From UMGS363 sp051881815 (GTDB lineage Bacteria; Bacillota; Clostridia; Oscillospirales; Ruminococcaceae): 64,000 nucleotides of DNA. The notes under the pieces were generated by a model. The model made no database searches. It worked only from the letters and a program-made list of their open reading frames with translations, and was not told where the DNA came from. The translations under genes were made by a program, and so were the position numbers. This document shows positions 52,082 to 60,489 of this stretch, one piece after another. Every line of letters starts with the position of its first letter. The stretch's first letter is position 1. Location: positions 62,001 through 126,000 of the forward strand of contig JBJEQP010000057.1 of assembly GCA_051881815.1 (NCBI GenBank), in the 5' to 3' direction.

Positions 52082-52660
52082 ATGAGAAAAAACAAAGAAA
52101 TAGACGCCTCGGCAATGGAAAAAAGCACTTTCGGAAAGGTTATATATAACGCCGCAGCCTGCATCCTTGCGGTGCTTGCCTTTTTTGCGGTTATGTGTTT
52201 TTTGGTGAATGAAAAGAACGGTATATGTCAGATGGATCTGCATCTTTTTGAAAGATCGGAAACAATGCCTGTCATATCGTCCGATACTTTTACGGCGGAA
52301 ACGGGCGGAATAAGCATTACGGTTGAGGAATGCACCATCGTGAGCGAAGAGAATATGCTCTACATCAGCATTTCGGGACAAAACTTGACAGATAAAGACT
52401 GGTGCGCAGACGGAAGTACGTTTACTGTTCTTGTCCAGTGTATGAGTGACCCGAAACCGAGAGAATACTATTATGACCTCTCGGAAGAGTGGAGAACGGC
52501 AGCGGCACCTGCAGGCGGTTCGTTTTTTGTAAGGCTTGGTTTTCATGTTGATGACGCTGAAAAAATGTTTGCACGGGGAGATAAATTCTCGCTTGTATCC
52601 TTCCGAGCAGCGGATCATCCGACATCGGTGATCGTTTTAAACGGATTGATCGGTAAATAA
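52082..52660 (+). CDS. Membrane-anchored unknown protein, 192 residues
   Basis: The start ATG 52082 follows AAAAGGAGAGAAAA. One N-terminal transmembrane segment (about 21-44, AAACILAVLAFFAVMCFLVN) precedes an extracellular beta-rich domain of about 140 residues (ISITVEECTIVSEENMLYISISG), resembling DUF4352-type immunoglobulin-like folds. It follows the YdbS/YdbT pair and is likely in the same operon. Family not firmly recognised. Confidence 0.75.
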   Translation: MRKNKEIDASAMEKSTFGKVIYNAAACILAVLAFFAVMCFLVNEKNGICQMDLHLFERSETMPVISSDTFTAETGGISITVEECTIVSEENMLYISISGQNLTDKDWCADGSTFTVLVQCMSDPKPREYYYDLSEEWRTAAAPAGGSFFVRLGFHVDDAEKMFARGDKFSLVSFRAADHPTSVIVLNGLIGK

Positions 52661-52766
52661 AAGCCGAGAATATGTGCATAATAGATCATAAAGGCGTTCA
52701 AGTGACATTTTGCGTTGTGAAAAACAACAAAAACATATTTTCCTTCAAAAAAATTTATAAAAAGTA

Positions 52767-52795
52767 TTGACACTTGACGTCTTTAGTGATATAAT
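52767..52795 (+). promoter_or_regulatory. tRNA operon promoter
   Basis: TTGACA (52767-52772), 17-base spacer, TATAAT (52790-52795), about 47 bases before tRNA-Met. A second TTGACG at 52774 has a shorter spacer. Confidence 0.82.
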
Positions 52796-52848
52796 GATTA
52801 AGTCGCACGGAGAGAATAAAGAAAAGCTGATGAAGCTTTGCGGCGAAT

Positions 52849-52925
52849 GGCGGCATGGCTCAGTTGGCTAGAGCAACCGGTTCATACCCGGTAGGTCGTA
52901 AGTTCAAGTCTTACTGCCGCCACCA
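52849..52925 (+). tRNA. tRNA-Met (CAT), elongator type, CCA encoded
   Basis: Acceptor GGCGGCA pairs with TGCCGCC, anticodon stem ACCGG/CCGGT with loop TTCATAC (anticodon CAT), and T-arm AGTTCAAGTCTT region. Position 1 pairs with 72 and the anticodon stem lacks three G-C pairs, so it is not initiator tRNA. A lysidine-modified Ile-2 tRNA is less likely from the acceptor sequence. CCA is at 52923-52925. Confidence 0.93.
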
Positions 52926-52930
52926 TATAA

Positions 52931-53005
52931 GGCCCGTTGGTCAAGAGGTTAAGACGACGCCCTTTCACGGCGTAATCATGAGTTCAATTCTCGTACGGGT
53001 CACCA
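52931..53005 (+). tRNA. tRNA-Glu (TTC), CCA encoded
   Basis: Acceptor GGCCCGT with ACGGGTC, anticodon loop CTTTCAC (anticodon TTC) in the stem ACGCC/GGCGT, T-arm GAGTTCAATTCTC, encoded CCA at 53003-53005. It lies five bases after tRNA-Met and shares its promoter. Confidence 0.94.
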
Positions 53006-53018
53006 ATACTAAACGAAG

Positions 53019-53050
53019 TCGAACACTCATCAAGGGTGTTCGATTTTTTT
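53019..53050 (+). terminator. Terminator of the tRNA operon
   Basis: Stem TCGAACAC (53019-53026) and GTGTTCGA (53036-53043), followed by TTTTTTT. Confidence 0.88.
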
Positions 53051-53059
53051 GTGTTTTTA

Positions 53060-53216
53060 TACTAATCCTCATTTGTTCGGTAGATAAAGTTGGCAGATAG
53101 AATTGCGCCAATCAAGGAAGACGACCGCAGGCAGGCTGTCGCCTGTCAAGGGAGTCTGACGCAGAATTGGATTATTATATCCGAGTATTTGTCTATAGGT
53201 TGGTTTGGGATTAGTA
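53060..53216. repeat. MITE-like element, family A copy 6
   Basis: Ends TACTAATCCTCATTTG and GTTTGGGATTAGTA, 157 bp. The core (GACGACCGCAGGCAGGCTGT) and the right half (GAATTGGATTATTATATCCG) are nearly the same as copy 1, so these two copies are the closest pair. Confidence 0.87.
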
Positions 53217-53228
53217 TAAAATATAGAA

Positions 53229-53260
53229 AAAATATGCACCGCCGAAGCAGTGCATATTTT
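53229..53260 (-). terminator. Terminator after the S41 protease gene
   Basis: Stem AAATATGCAC / GTGCATATTT with loop CGCCGAAGCA. On the minus strand it is followed by TTTTTTCTATATTTT. It lies 10 bases after the stop codon of the protease gene and ends the ABC-protease operon. Confidence 0.82.
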
Positions 53261-53269
53261 CGGAAAATG

Positions 53270-54907
53270 TCATTCAAAATACTCCAGCGCCTTCTGCATA
53301 ACATAATCGCCGTCCTCGTCGAACATCACCCTTACTGCATCCGGGTCAAAGGGGATCTTTACGTCTACATCATTTCCGCATATTCCGTCAGTGCCGGCAT
53401 CTATGAAAACGCTGCCGTCTTTGTCCAGAATAAGCGAGGATGAAAAGCAGAGCATACCATTATCCAGAAAGACCGAGCCGACGCCCTGGGCGCTTCCGTT
53501 TGATTTGGTAAAACCCATTACCGTTACATTTTCAAATCCGCGCATTACCTTTACGAAATGATCCGCTGCGCTTACGCTGTTGGAATTTACAAGAATAATT
53601 ATCGGTTTTCCCGACCACTTGTTTTCGCCGGTATACATATTGTCAATATCAGGGATAAAATTTCCGTTTTCATCAACGGCGTAGCAGCGCTTATCTTCGT
53701 CCCATTTTCCGTCGGTGCAGTAGTAATGCTCACCCTCGGGCGAAAAGATCTCCGCAAGGGTCCTCACCATAATTCCCGAGCCGCCGCCGTTTTCACGAAG
53801 GTCTATGACCAGATTTTCAAAGCCGCGTTCGTTATACTCATTGAGCTGTTCCTCAATGGCTTTCTTCATATAGGAATAGTCCTCTTTTTGTGATGAACGG
53901 CTGTCATAAGCCATCATTTTAATGCGCAGACAAACGGTATTTTCGGTAAGCTCGGTCCAGGTCATATGTCCTGCATCAAGACCTCGGTTCACAGTTTCTA
54001 ATGTGGCACTCAGTCTGTCGCTGTATTCTCCCAGCTTCGGAAGCTCGGCGGTCTGCTCGGCTCCGTTATCATCAATATAGCACACAGTAACGCTGTCATC
54101 ACCGACTCCTGCAGCACAGACAGCACGGTAGAAATCACGGTTTTCGATATCCGCAAAATTTGAGGCATTGAAATACCGTGACTGTTCTGCAAGGCTTTCC
54201 GGCTTTTCGCCGTCCCAGGACAAAATTATCGTGCCGTTGTGTATTCCGAGGTCAGAAAGAGCTTCGTCAACATTTACGGCTGCCGTCCTGCCATCGGAGA
54301 GCGTCATCATAGAAAGACCGTAGTCATTTCCGCTGAGAGCAGTTTTTGCCTTATCAAGCAGGCTTTCATCGCTGTTGTTGTATCCAACGTGCCCGTCCCC
54401 GAATTCCGAGCAGAACTCCATCCAGGCTATCTGATTCTGCAAGGCGTCATTTTCTGCGTAAGCCTCCTTGAATCTCGGAAGATACTCGTCATAAAGCGAA
54501 TCCCAGTCGATGCCCTTATGTTCGGCAAGGATATAATGCTCCTTCATTATGCGGAAGCCTTTTTCAAAATCCTTTACATAATCAGCTGCACGATAGTCCT
54601 TTGCAAGAATGCACATAGGCAGTGAAATGACTACTCCCAAAGCAGCTGTCACGCTCGTGATCTTTCGGATCTTCGCCTTATCAAAGATAAAGCCTGCAAG
54701 CATAAGCAGCGCACCGATATACACGCCCAGCAGGTATTTTTCAAATCCGTCAAATGTAAGCATTATAAGGCAGAAAAATGTGGGAACTGCATAGAATATC
54801 CGCCATTTCGTTGAAATATATTTCACGGCGATGCCTGCCAGCACAAAAAGACCGATCGCCAGCACAAGCATACCCGAAAGGAGAATAATATCGTTTCTGA
54901 TCATCAT
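53270..54907 (-). CDS. Membrane-embedded S41 family serine peptidase
   Basis: 545 residues. Four predicted transmembrane helices occupy about 7-105. An extracellular helical domain follows with DGHVGY (His173, candidate general base), a PDZ-like part (about 205-240) and an S41 protease core (LVIDLRENGGGSGIMVRTLAEIF, then ILVNSNSVSAADHF with candidate nucleophile Ser446). The Ser-His arrangement and the neighbours are like the nisin resistance protease NSR, though NSR has one membrane helix and is shorter. The start (ATG ATG after AGGAGGACA) is 8 bases from the upstream permease gene. Last in the RR-HK-ABC-protease locus. Substrate is inferred only. Confidence 0.85.
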   Translation of the reverse strand: MMIRNDIILLSGMLVLAIGLFVLAGIAVKYISTKWRIFYAVPTFFCLIMLTFDGFEKYLLGVYIGALLMLAGFIFDKAKIRKITSVTAALGVVISLPMCILAKDYRAADYVKDFEKGFRIMKEHYILAEHKGIDWDSLYDEYLPRFKEAYAENDALQNQIAWMEFCSEFGDGHVGYNNSDESLLDKAKTALSGNDYGLSMMTLSDGRTAAVNVDEALSDLGIHNGTIILSWDGEKPESLAEQSRYFNASNFADIENRDFYRAVCAAGVGDDSVTVCYIDDNGAEQTAELPKLGEYSDRLSATLETVNRGLDAGHMTWTELTENTVCLRIKMMAYDSRSSQKEDYSYMKKAIEEQLNEYNERGFENLVIDLRENGGGSGIMVRTLAEIFSPEGEHYYCTDGKWDEDKRCYAVDENGNFIPDIDNMYTGENKWSGKPIIILVNSNSVSAADHFVKVMRGFENVTVMGFTKSNGSAQGVGSVFLDNGMLCFSSSLILDKDGSVFIDAGTDGICGNDVDVKIPFDPDAVRVMFDEDGDYVMQKALEYFE

Positions 54908-54915
54908 TGTCCTCC

Positions 54916-55686
54916 TTAATTCATATCGTCTGATTTAAAAAACCGATAACCCATTACAAGACTTATAACAGCAGCCGCCACAGAACAGACCACTACGGAA
55001 ATAACAGTGTCTGCTTGAATAGATGCCTCAAATGAGTAATTAATGGCAGAATCCAGTCCATAGGTAGTCCATATATCGGTTTCGTAGAGCATGGAAATAG
55101 ATGTCATACCAAGCCAGGGAGTGCTTTTTATCATCGCCAAATTCGATCCGCCTAAAAATATGCCAAAGCCAATGATAACAGCTCCGACCATATTCTTCGC
55201 AAGGAATGAAATAAATACAAATTCACAGCCAAGCCGCAGAAGCGGAAAAATAAGCAGCAGCCTGCGTATCACAATTTCACTCATAGGAATATCGCTGCCC
55301 CAGCCAAGCATAACGGTGGCTGTAATATCGGGTATTATCATCAACACAAAGCTACCTAACGTCCCTAAAACAAGGCAGGGTATCACTCTGCCGAAATATA
55401 CCTCAGAACGGGTGTGTCCGCCCATAATTTCATAGTAAAATGTTTTATCGGAGAAATCGTAAAGGCAGACCTGGGCGGTCAGTATGAAGATATACAGAAC
55501 CGCTGTCAGAGGGTATGTATTACCGAAAACAGAAGCAAAAATACCTGCGTTGGTTATCAATTCGGGAGTGTCCGAAATGGTGAAAACCGCCAACAAAGCT
55601 TGAAGAAAAGCCAATGCTATAAAAACAAGATGTGACATCACATATCTCGGCAGCATATACAGCTGCCCCTTTAAAATACTTTTCAT
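54916..55686 (-). CDS. ABC-2-type permease, LanE/LanG-like (second)
   Basis: 256 residues with six predicted transmembrane helices. The opening IALAFLQALLAVFTIS region, a TVMLGWGSDIPMSEIVIRRLLL loop and the final FFKSDDMN tail resemble the short permeases of lantibiotic immunity and bacitracin exporters. The paralogous permease lies directly upstream with a 9-base gap and shares internal patterns (AQVCLYDFSDKTFYYEIMGGHTRSEVYFGR against TTRICGWDQSDKTINYEIFAGHNRMAVYFGR), so they arose by duplication and likely form a heterodimer. Confidence 0.86.
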   Translation of the reverse strand: MKSILKGQLYMLPRYVMSHLVFIALAFLQALLAVFTISDTPELITNAGIFASVFGNTYPLTAVLYIFILTAQVCLYDFSDKTFYYEIMGGHTRSEVYFGRVIPCLVLGTLGSFVLMIIPDITATVMLGWGSDIPMSEIVIRRLLLIFPLLRLGCEFVFISFLAKNMVGAVIIGFGIFLGGSNLAMIKSTPWLGMTSISMLYETDIWTTYGLDSAINYSFEASIQADTVISVVVCSVAAAVISLVMGYRFFKSDDMN

Positions 55687-55695
55687 ATATGCTCC

Positions 55696-56478
55696 TTATT
55701 TCATATCGGTTTTTTTGAAAAATATGCTTCCTATAACAAGACAAGCTGCCCCCACCAGCAAGGACGCTGCAACAGTTCCGATAATGAACGACGACTCGAT
55801 CGACGTATCGAAAACCATAACATCCTCGCCGTCCGCATAACCGTAGCTGTAATCAAGAAAACCGGAAAGGCACATAAAGTTCAGTGTTCCTAACTGCCAC
55901 TTCAGCGAAATGCTCCCCATGGAGCTTAAAATGGAATCTGCGATCGCAGCAGCATCAACAAGTATAAATCCGAGAATAGTGCTTGCTCCGCCGTTTTTCA
56001 GCAGAAATGAAAGCAGGGCAAATTCACATACTAACCGGAAAATCGGCAGGAACACAAGCAGATAATGCAGCATTATTCCCGAAAAATCAGCGGAATAACC
56101 CCAGCCGTTTATTGCAGTACATACGCCCATGGGCACAAACATAAGAACGGCACATACAGGAACCACCCATATAAAGCTTGCTGTGATTCTTCCGAAATAA
56201 ACTGCCATTCTGTTGTGTCCGGCGAAAATTTCATAGTTTATGGTCTTGTCAGACTGATCCCAGCCGCATATCCGTGTAGTGATTATCAGTATCAGAAATA
56301 TTATCAGGCTTTTGTCCGAACTTACGGCATACATACTTCCGGTCATCTCGGAAAACGCAAGGCCGGAGTAATTAATAAGCGGAGAAATTACAGAAAATAT
56401 ACCAAAAAACAAAAGCGATATGATTACAACAAGATCATTCCTCGTCTGATAGTTCAGCGCTCTTATTATGTTCCGCAT
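55696..56478 (-). CDS. ABC-2-type permease, LanE/LanG-like (first)
   Basis: 260 residues from ATG 56476-56478, chosen because TAGGTGACGCAA precedes it; a GTG nine bases earlier is possible. It has six transmembrane helices and the paired DQSDKTINYEIFAGHNR motif shared with its neighbour. Its first codons overlap the end of the ATPase gene by about 44 bases in another frame, a sign of tight translational coupling. The final FFKKTDMK tail matches its paralogue. Confidence 0.86.
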   Translation of the reverse strand: MRNIIRALNYQTRNDLVVIISLLFFGIFSVISPLINYSGLAFSEMTGSMYAVSSDKSLIIFLILIITTRICGWDQSDKTINYEIFAGHNRMAVYFGRITASFIWVVPVCAVLMFVPMGVCTAINGWGYSADFSGIMLHYLLVFLPIFRLVCEFALLSFLLKNGGASTILGFILVDAAAIADSILSSMGSISLKWQLGTLNFMCLSGFLDYSYGYADGEDVMVFDTSIESSFIIGTVAASLLVGAACLVIGSIFFKKTDMK

Positions 56479-57391
56479 TTGCGTCACCTACCATATTCAT
56501 GTAATAGTGTTCAAGGTTTGCTTCGTTCATACAAAGGGTCGTAGGAATGACCCCGTTTTCGTACAGCGTTTTCGATATCTTTACCATATCGTCAAAGCCT
56601 TCGTACAGGCGAATGCTTCCGTCGCGCTCAATATCAAGCTGCGTCAATCCAAGCTTTTCTCCCAGCACTGCCGCTGCAAGGGAATTGTTGTCTGTACCGA
56701 TGTGGTAGTATTCGCGGCAGATGTGCTTCAGTTCAGATGCGGAAACCGTCTGCAGGATTTTACCCTCGTTGATAAAGATATAGTCAGTACAGAGCAAGGA
56801 AAGCTCGCTCAATATATGGGAGGAGATCACAATGGTGATGTTCTGCTCTCTGTTCAGCTTTTGCAGCAGCTCGCGTATCTCAACGATACCCTCCGGGTCG
56901 AGTCCGTTTATCGGCTCATCAAGTATCATAATTTCGGGGCTTGACAGCAGTGCTGTTGCAATTCCGAGGCGCTGACGCATACCCAGGGAATAATGCTTGA
57001 CCTGCTTTTTTCCCACATTGGCAAGTCCGACGATCTCAAGCACCTCGTCAATGCGCTTCTTGTCGGGGATACCTCGCTGAATACGCTGCTTTTCGAGATT
57101 TTCCCGGGCGTTAAGATTTTCCTTTGCGTAGGGTGTTTCGATCATAAAGCACATACGGCTGCGCGCTTTGGCAAGCTCCTGCTCGGTCGTTCCGCCGAAC
57201 AGTGTGATTTTTCCCTCTGTGGGCAGAACAAGTCCGCCCAGCATTTTCATAATGGTCGTCTTTCCTGCACCATTGGGGCCTATAAGACCGCATATCATAC
57301 CTTCCCTTATCTGAAAAGAAGCGTTTGATACAGCTTTTTTCTTCATATATTGCTTACCAAGGTTTTGTACATCAATCAAAATATCCGACAT
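56435..57391 (-). CDS. ABC transporter ATP-binding protein, LanF/BcrA-like
   Basis: 318 residues. Walker A GPNGAGKTT (38-46), a glutamate in place of the Q-loop glutamine (Glu85 in MIETP), signature YSLGMRQR (134-141), Walker B IMILDEP (154-160) and a C-terminal domain of about 90 residues. The E-loop is a reported trait of lantibiotic immunity ATPases (LanF). The start follows AAGGAGGCAGCT. It powers the two adjacent permeases. Expression is likely controlled by the two-component system encoded upstream; a 14 bp palindrome lies in its promoter region. Confidence 0.92.
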   Translation of the reverse strand: MSDILIDVQNLGKQYMKKKAVSNASFQIREGMICGLIGPNGAGKTTIMKMLGGLVLPTEGKITLFGGTTEQELAKARSRMCFMIETPYAKENLNARENLEKQRIQRGIPDKKRIDEVLEIVGLANVGKKQVKHYSLGMRQRLGIATALLSSPEIMILDEPINGLDPEGIVEIRELLQKLNREQNITIVISSHILSELSLLCTDYIFINEGKILQTVSASELKHICREYYHIGTDNNSLAAAVLGEKLGLTQLDIERDGSIRLYEGFDDMVKISKTLYENGVIPTTLCMNEANLEHYYMNMVGDANAEHNKSAELSDEE

Positions 57392-57431
57392 AGCTGCCTC
57401 CTTGTGGTTTATAGCTTTATTGTAAAGTACA

Positions 57432-57455
57432 ATTATAAAGAATTTCTTAAGAAAT
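57432..57455 (-). promoter_or_regulatory. Probable promoter/operator of the ABC-protease operon
   Basis: A minus-strand TATAAT (57432-57437) adjoins the perfect palindrome ATTTCTTAAGAAAT (57442-57455). No good -35 is present at 17 bases, which fits an activator-dependent promoter. The palindrome is a candidate site for the response regulator encoded upstream. Confidence 0.5.
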
Positions 57456-57465
57456 AAAAATTTTT

Positions 57466-57495
57466 CAAAAAAAATCTGCGGAACAGTCCGCAGAT
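57466..57495 (-). terminator. Terminator after the histidine kinase gene
   Basis: Perfect 9 bp stem ATCTGCGGA / TCCGCAGAT with tetraloop region ACAG (57483-57486), followed on the minus strand by TTTTTTTT. It touches the kinase stop codon, so the two-component genes and the ABC operon are separate transcription units. Confidence 0.85.
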
Positions 57496-58412
57496 CACAG
57501 CTTTTTTATTTCCGCATCAAATTCTATCCATAATGTCAGAACATTGCCGTCTGTTTTTGCGCCCACAGACATATTCTGCTTCTGCGCGAGAAGCTTTACG
57601 ATATATAAGCCAAGTCCGGCGCTTCCGTTTTTAGCCTTGCCGGCACAGTATGCTCTGTCAAAGATCCGTTCTGCGTCGGGAACGGAGCCGTTTATCTCAT
57701 TTGAAAAGCAGATACGGCAGCGCCCGTCGGGAATTTCCTTTACCCGGGCGGCAAAGCTGTCACGGGCGTATTTCAGTATGTTGTTAAGGAGATTTTCAAG
57801 CATTCGCTGCAAAAGCTGTTTATCGGCTTTTGCAAGAATTGTGTGCTCCGGCAGGATTACATTCGGCGATAAGCCTTTCAGACGGATAACCGTTTCGTTA
57901 TCCACAAGAAGCTGTACCAGCTCATTTGTTATATTTACGGTTTGCAGATTTACGGGGGAGCTGTCACTTTCAAGCACCGAAAGCTCAAAAAAATCGTCCG
58001 CCATCTGCTTCATTTCATCGGATTTCTTTATACACAGGCAAAGCTGCTCCGAGCCGTGCTGTGACAGCTTTTCCTCTGCTTCAAGAAGCTGAAGATTTCC
58101 TTTTATAATGGTAAGGGGTGTGCGCATATCATGCGCAATGTCCGATACGGACTGCTTTAAAGTTCGCTCGGCTTGCTCGGTTTGCAGCTTCAGCTGCTTC
58201 TGATAAGCGAGATTGCGGTTCATTTCCGCAGCCATATCCGTCAGATCCCGGTCAACCAGTGAAACCGTAAGCTGGCGGTTGTATGATCTATCACGGGTCG
58301 CCTTCAGCTCGTGCTTTATCCGTCGCATTTCACGTTTTATCGTAAAAAGCTTTAAAGCGGTGATCAAAAGAAGTACTGCAAGTACGCCCGATACTATAAT
58401 AAGAGTTCCCAT
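57495..58412 (-). CDS. Sensor histidine kinase with minimal sensor region
   Basis: 305 residues from ATG 58410-58412 (MGTLIIVSG), which overlaps the response-regulator stop by one base (TGATG). One transmembrane segment (about 2-23), then a charged coiled coil. The phospho-acceptor is His94 in SDIAHDMRTPLT, the N box lies in LENLLNNILKY, and the G box is NGSAGLGLYIVKLLA. With almost no extracellular domain it resembles kinases that read a stimulus through an ABC transporter, as in peptide-resistance modules. Ribosome site AAGGAGAAT. Confidence 0.9.
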   Translation of the reverse strand: MGTLIIVSGVLAVLLLITALKLFTIKREMRRIKHELKATRDRSYNRQLTVSLVDRDLTDMAAEMNRNLAYQKQLKLQTEQAERTLKQSVSDIAHDMRTPLTIIKGNLQLLEAEEKLSQHGSEQLCLCIKKSDEMKQMADDFFELSVLESDSSPVNLQTVNITNELVQLLVDNETVIRLKGLSPNVILPEHTILAKADKQLLQRMLENLLNNILKYARDSFAARVKEIPDGRCRICFSNEINGSVPDAERIFDRAYCAGKAKNGSAGLGLYIVKLLAQKQNMSVGAKTDGNVLTLWIEFDAEIKKL

Positions 58413-59089
58413 CAATTCTCCTTAAACCTGTATCCTATTCCCCAGACGGTTTCGATATAATCAAAGCCAGTAGCTTTTTTCAGCTTTGAACGAAGATTGC
58501 TGACGTGAACGTTTATCGTGTTGTCCTCGATAAAATACTCATCGTTCCAGACGGATTCGTAAAGATTTGCTTTTGAAAAAACCTTTGAGGGGTATTCCAT
58601 AAGCAGCTGCAGAAGCATAAGCTCCTTTGCTGTAAGCGGTATATTCTCGCCGCAGTAAGTGACGGTATGCTCGGAGGGGGAAAGCCGGAGCTCACCGCAT
58701 ACCAGTGCATCTTTGGCTTGTCCTGCAGTGCTTCTGCGAAGGACTACCTGTATGCGAACAAGCACCTCGTTCAAGTCGAAGGGTTTGAGTATGTAATCGT
58801 CAGCCCCCAGTCGGAGAACCTCCAGACGTGTTTCAAGCATTGACTTTGCAGAAAGCACAATTACGGGAATATCCGAATATGAGCGAAGCTCCGAAATAAG
58901 CCGTTCGCCGCTTTTGTCGGGAAGCATTAAGTCGGTCAGCACAAGGGAATAATCCTGCTTTTTCATAAGGGCTGAAGCTGTGATCCCGTTAAGTGCCGAG
59001 ATCGTTTCAAAACCGTTCTGCCGCAGAAAAGAGGAGATCATATCATTGATATTTTTATCGTCCTCGATTATCAAGATCTTTCGGCTCAT
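58412..59089 (-). CDS. OmpR/PhoB-family response regulator
   Basis: 225 residues. The receiver domain carries the acidic pocket EDD (9-11), phospho-acceptor Asp53 in LTDLMLPDKSG and Lys in LSAKSMLE. The winged-helix output domain is typical (ELMLLQLLMEYPSKVFSKANLYESVW, then DNTINVHVSNLRSKLKKA). It is the first gene of a two-gene unit with the kinase. Likely targets are the adjacent ABC-protease genes, by location. Confidence 0.92.
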   Translation of the reverse strand: MSRKILIIEDDKNINDMISSFLRQNGFETISALNGITASALMKKQDYSLVLTDLMLPDKSGERLISELRSYSDIPVIVLSAKSMLETRLEVLRLGADDYILKPFDLNEVLVRIQVVLRRSTAGQAKDALVCGELRLSPSEHTVTYCGENIPLTAKELMLLQLLMEYPSKVFSKANLYESVWNDEYFIEDNTINVHVSNLRSKLKKATGFDYIETVWGIGYRFKEN

Positions 59090-59194
59090 AAAATTCCCCT
59101 TTCAAAAGCAGATATTTCCTATATTATACATTATTTCATTGGATAAATCAATACATCGAAAACAGATGATCGGAGATCGCACCATTTTTTGTAC

Positions 59195-59216
59195 ACTTTA
59201 ATGAGGGATTAGTATT
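59195..59216. repeat. Possible remnant end of a TACTAAT-type element
   Basis: CTTTAATGAGGGATTAGTA ending near 59216 resembles the right end of the family A and B elements, with no matching left end nearby. It overlaps the end of the diguanylate cyclase gene region, whose stop is at 59215. Confidence 0.35.
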
Positions 59217-60477
59217 AGCACCTTCTCCTCTCCCGTCCGCTTCTTCGGTAGTAATCCGTTTTATCCTTGTACATCTTTGTTTCTGCTTCAAACAAAAGCT
59301 TGCTCATGCCGTTTCCGTCGGATATCCCGAACGCTGAACCGACCGCCATTGCGATAGACGAATTTTCAAGCTCCGATTTGAGCAGAGCTGTTTTCTCATC
59401 CACAGCCGCTTGGCTCGTGTCGGTCAGTATGGCAAGAAGCTCGTCACCGCCGATGCGGAACAGCGTTTCTATCGGAAAAAGCTTCTTTAATACTGCACAG
59501 GCGTTCTGTATGTATTCATCGCCTGCACAGTGCCCGAAGGTGTCGTTGATGTGTTTGAGTCCCGAGATGTCACAGAAGATAAGTCCGAGGGGGACAGGCT
59601 CTTTAAGCCTTGCGCAGAGCAGGTTCATAGCGTGTCGGTTGCCGATGCCCGTCAGATCATCGGTAAGTCCCATTTTTTTCAGCTTTTCAAAAAGCCTTCC
59701 CCACTTTAAGCACGAACCGATGAAGATACCCGAGCCGAAAAAAACTTCAAGCGCTTCGGATCCCTTTTTTTGTTTGCATACGGGAAAGTTCTCCGCACAG
59801 CAGAAGCCGATCATCTCTCCGCCGTCATATATCGGAACAGCTGCAAAGGACTGAATGTCACGTTCCGTCAGGATTTCGGAAAGCGGTTCTCCGAAATCAT
59901 CGCTTGTGATAACAAGACGCTTTTCTTTAGAAAGGATATCGTATATCTGTTCGCAGCGTTCACTCGTCATTTCGCATCCGTAAGCTGCACCCTCGGAAGC
60001 GTATCTGTGGGAAAGACGATAATCGTTTTCGGAGTCTTTTTCATAAATAAAGGCTCTTTTTGCATTGAGCGAAACGCAGGCTTTCTCAAGCATTATTATT
60101 GGCGGATCATTCGGATTTTCCGCCTGCATCGCACAGCAGAAAGCACAGCTCGCCCAGTTTTGACAAAGCTTGGCGTCCGCAGCATCGGAGTGCTGTATGA
60201 GTGCCGTCATTATCTCAAAAACGAGCGTTTTCCCGTCCGATTCTATAAGCGTTGTCTGAACCTCGGCGGCAGTATCGGGCAGGTTCCCGTTCACCGTCCT
60301 GCGCATGAATTCGCCGTGCCGAAGCAGCGCTTTTTCACCCTCGGTAAGGCTGATATTGTACTCGCCCTTCATATCTTTGTGTGCTTTTTTATTCATATAA
60401 ACGACCTTTCCGCTTGAAAGCTCGGCAGCAGCGGCAGGCATATCAAAATTCTCAAAAAATTCAAGGATATAGTTCAT
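59215..60477 (-). CDS. GAF-GGDEF diguanylate cyclase
   Basis: Makes cyclic di-GMP. 420 residues from ATG 60475-60477, 6 bases after GGAG; an ATG four codons earlier overlaps that ribosome site. An N-terminal PAS-like region (MPAAAAELSSGKVVYMNKKAH) is followed by a cysteine-rich CQNWASCAFCC stretch at about 105-115. A GAF-type domain (IMLEKACVSLNAKRAFIYE to DIQSFAAVPIYDGGEMIGFCCAE) comes next, then the GGDEF domain with DDLTGIGNRHAM, DISGLKHINDTFGH and the active-site loop GGDEL. The cyclase site looks intact. The protein appears soluble. The Cys cluster could be a redox or metal sensor. Confidence 0.9.
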   Translation of the reverse strand: MNYILEFFENFDMPAAAAELSSGKVVYMNKKAHKDMKGEYNISLTEGEKALLRHGEFMRRTVNGNLPDTAAEVQTTLIESDGKTLVFEIMTALIQHSDAADAKLCQNWASCAFCCAMQAENPNDPPIIMLEKACVSLNAKRAFIYEKDSENDYRLSHRYASEGAAYGCEMTSERCEQIYDILSKEKRLVITSDDFGEPLSEILTERDIQSFAAVPIYDGGEMIGFCCAENFPVCKQKKGSEALEVFFGSGIFIGSCLKWGRLFEKLKKMGLTDDLTGIGNRHAMNLLCARLKEPVPLGLIFCDISGLKHINDTFGHCAGDEYIQNACAVLKKLFPIETLFRIGGDELLAILTDTSQAAVDEKTALLKSELENSSIAMAVGSAFGISDGNGMSKLLFEAETKMYKDKTDYYRRSGRERRRC

Positions 60478-60489
60478 CATTATCTCCAT

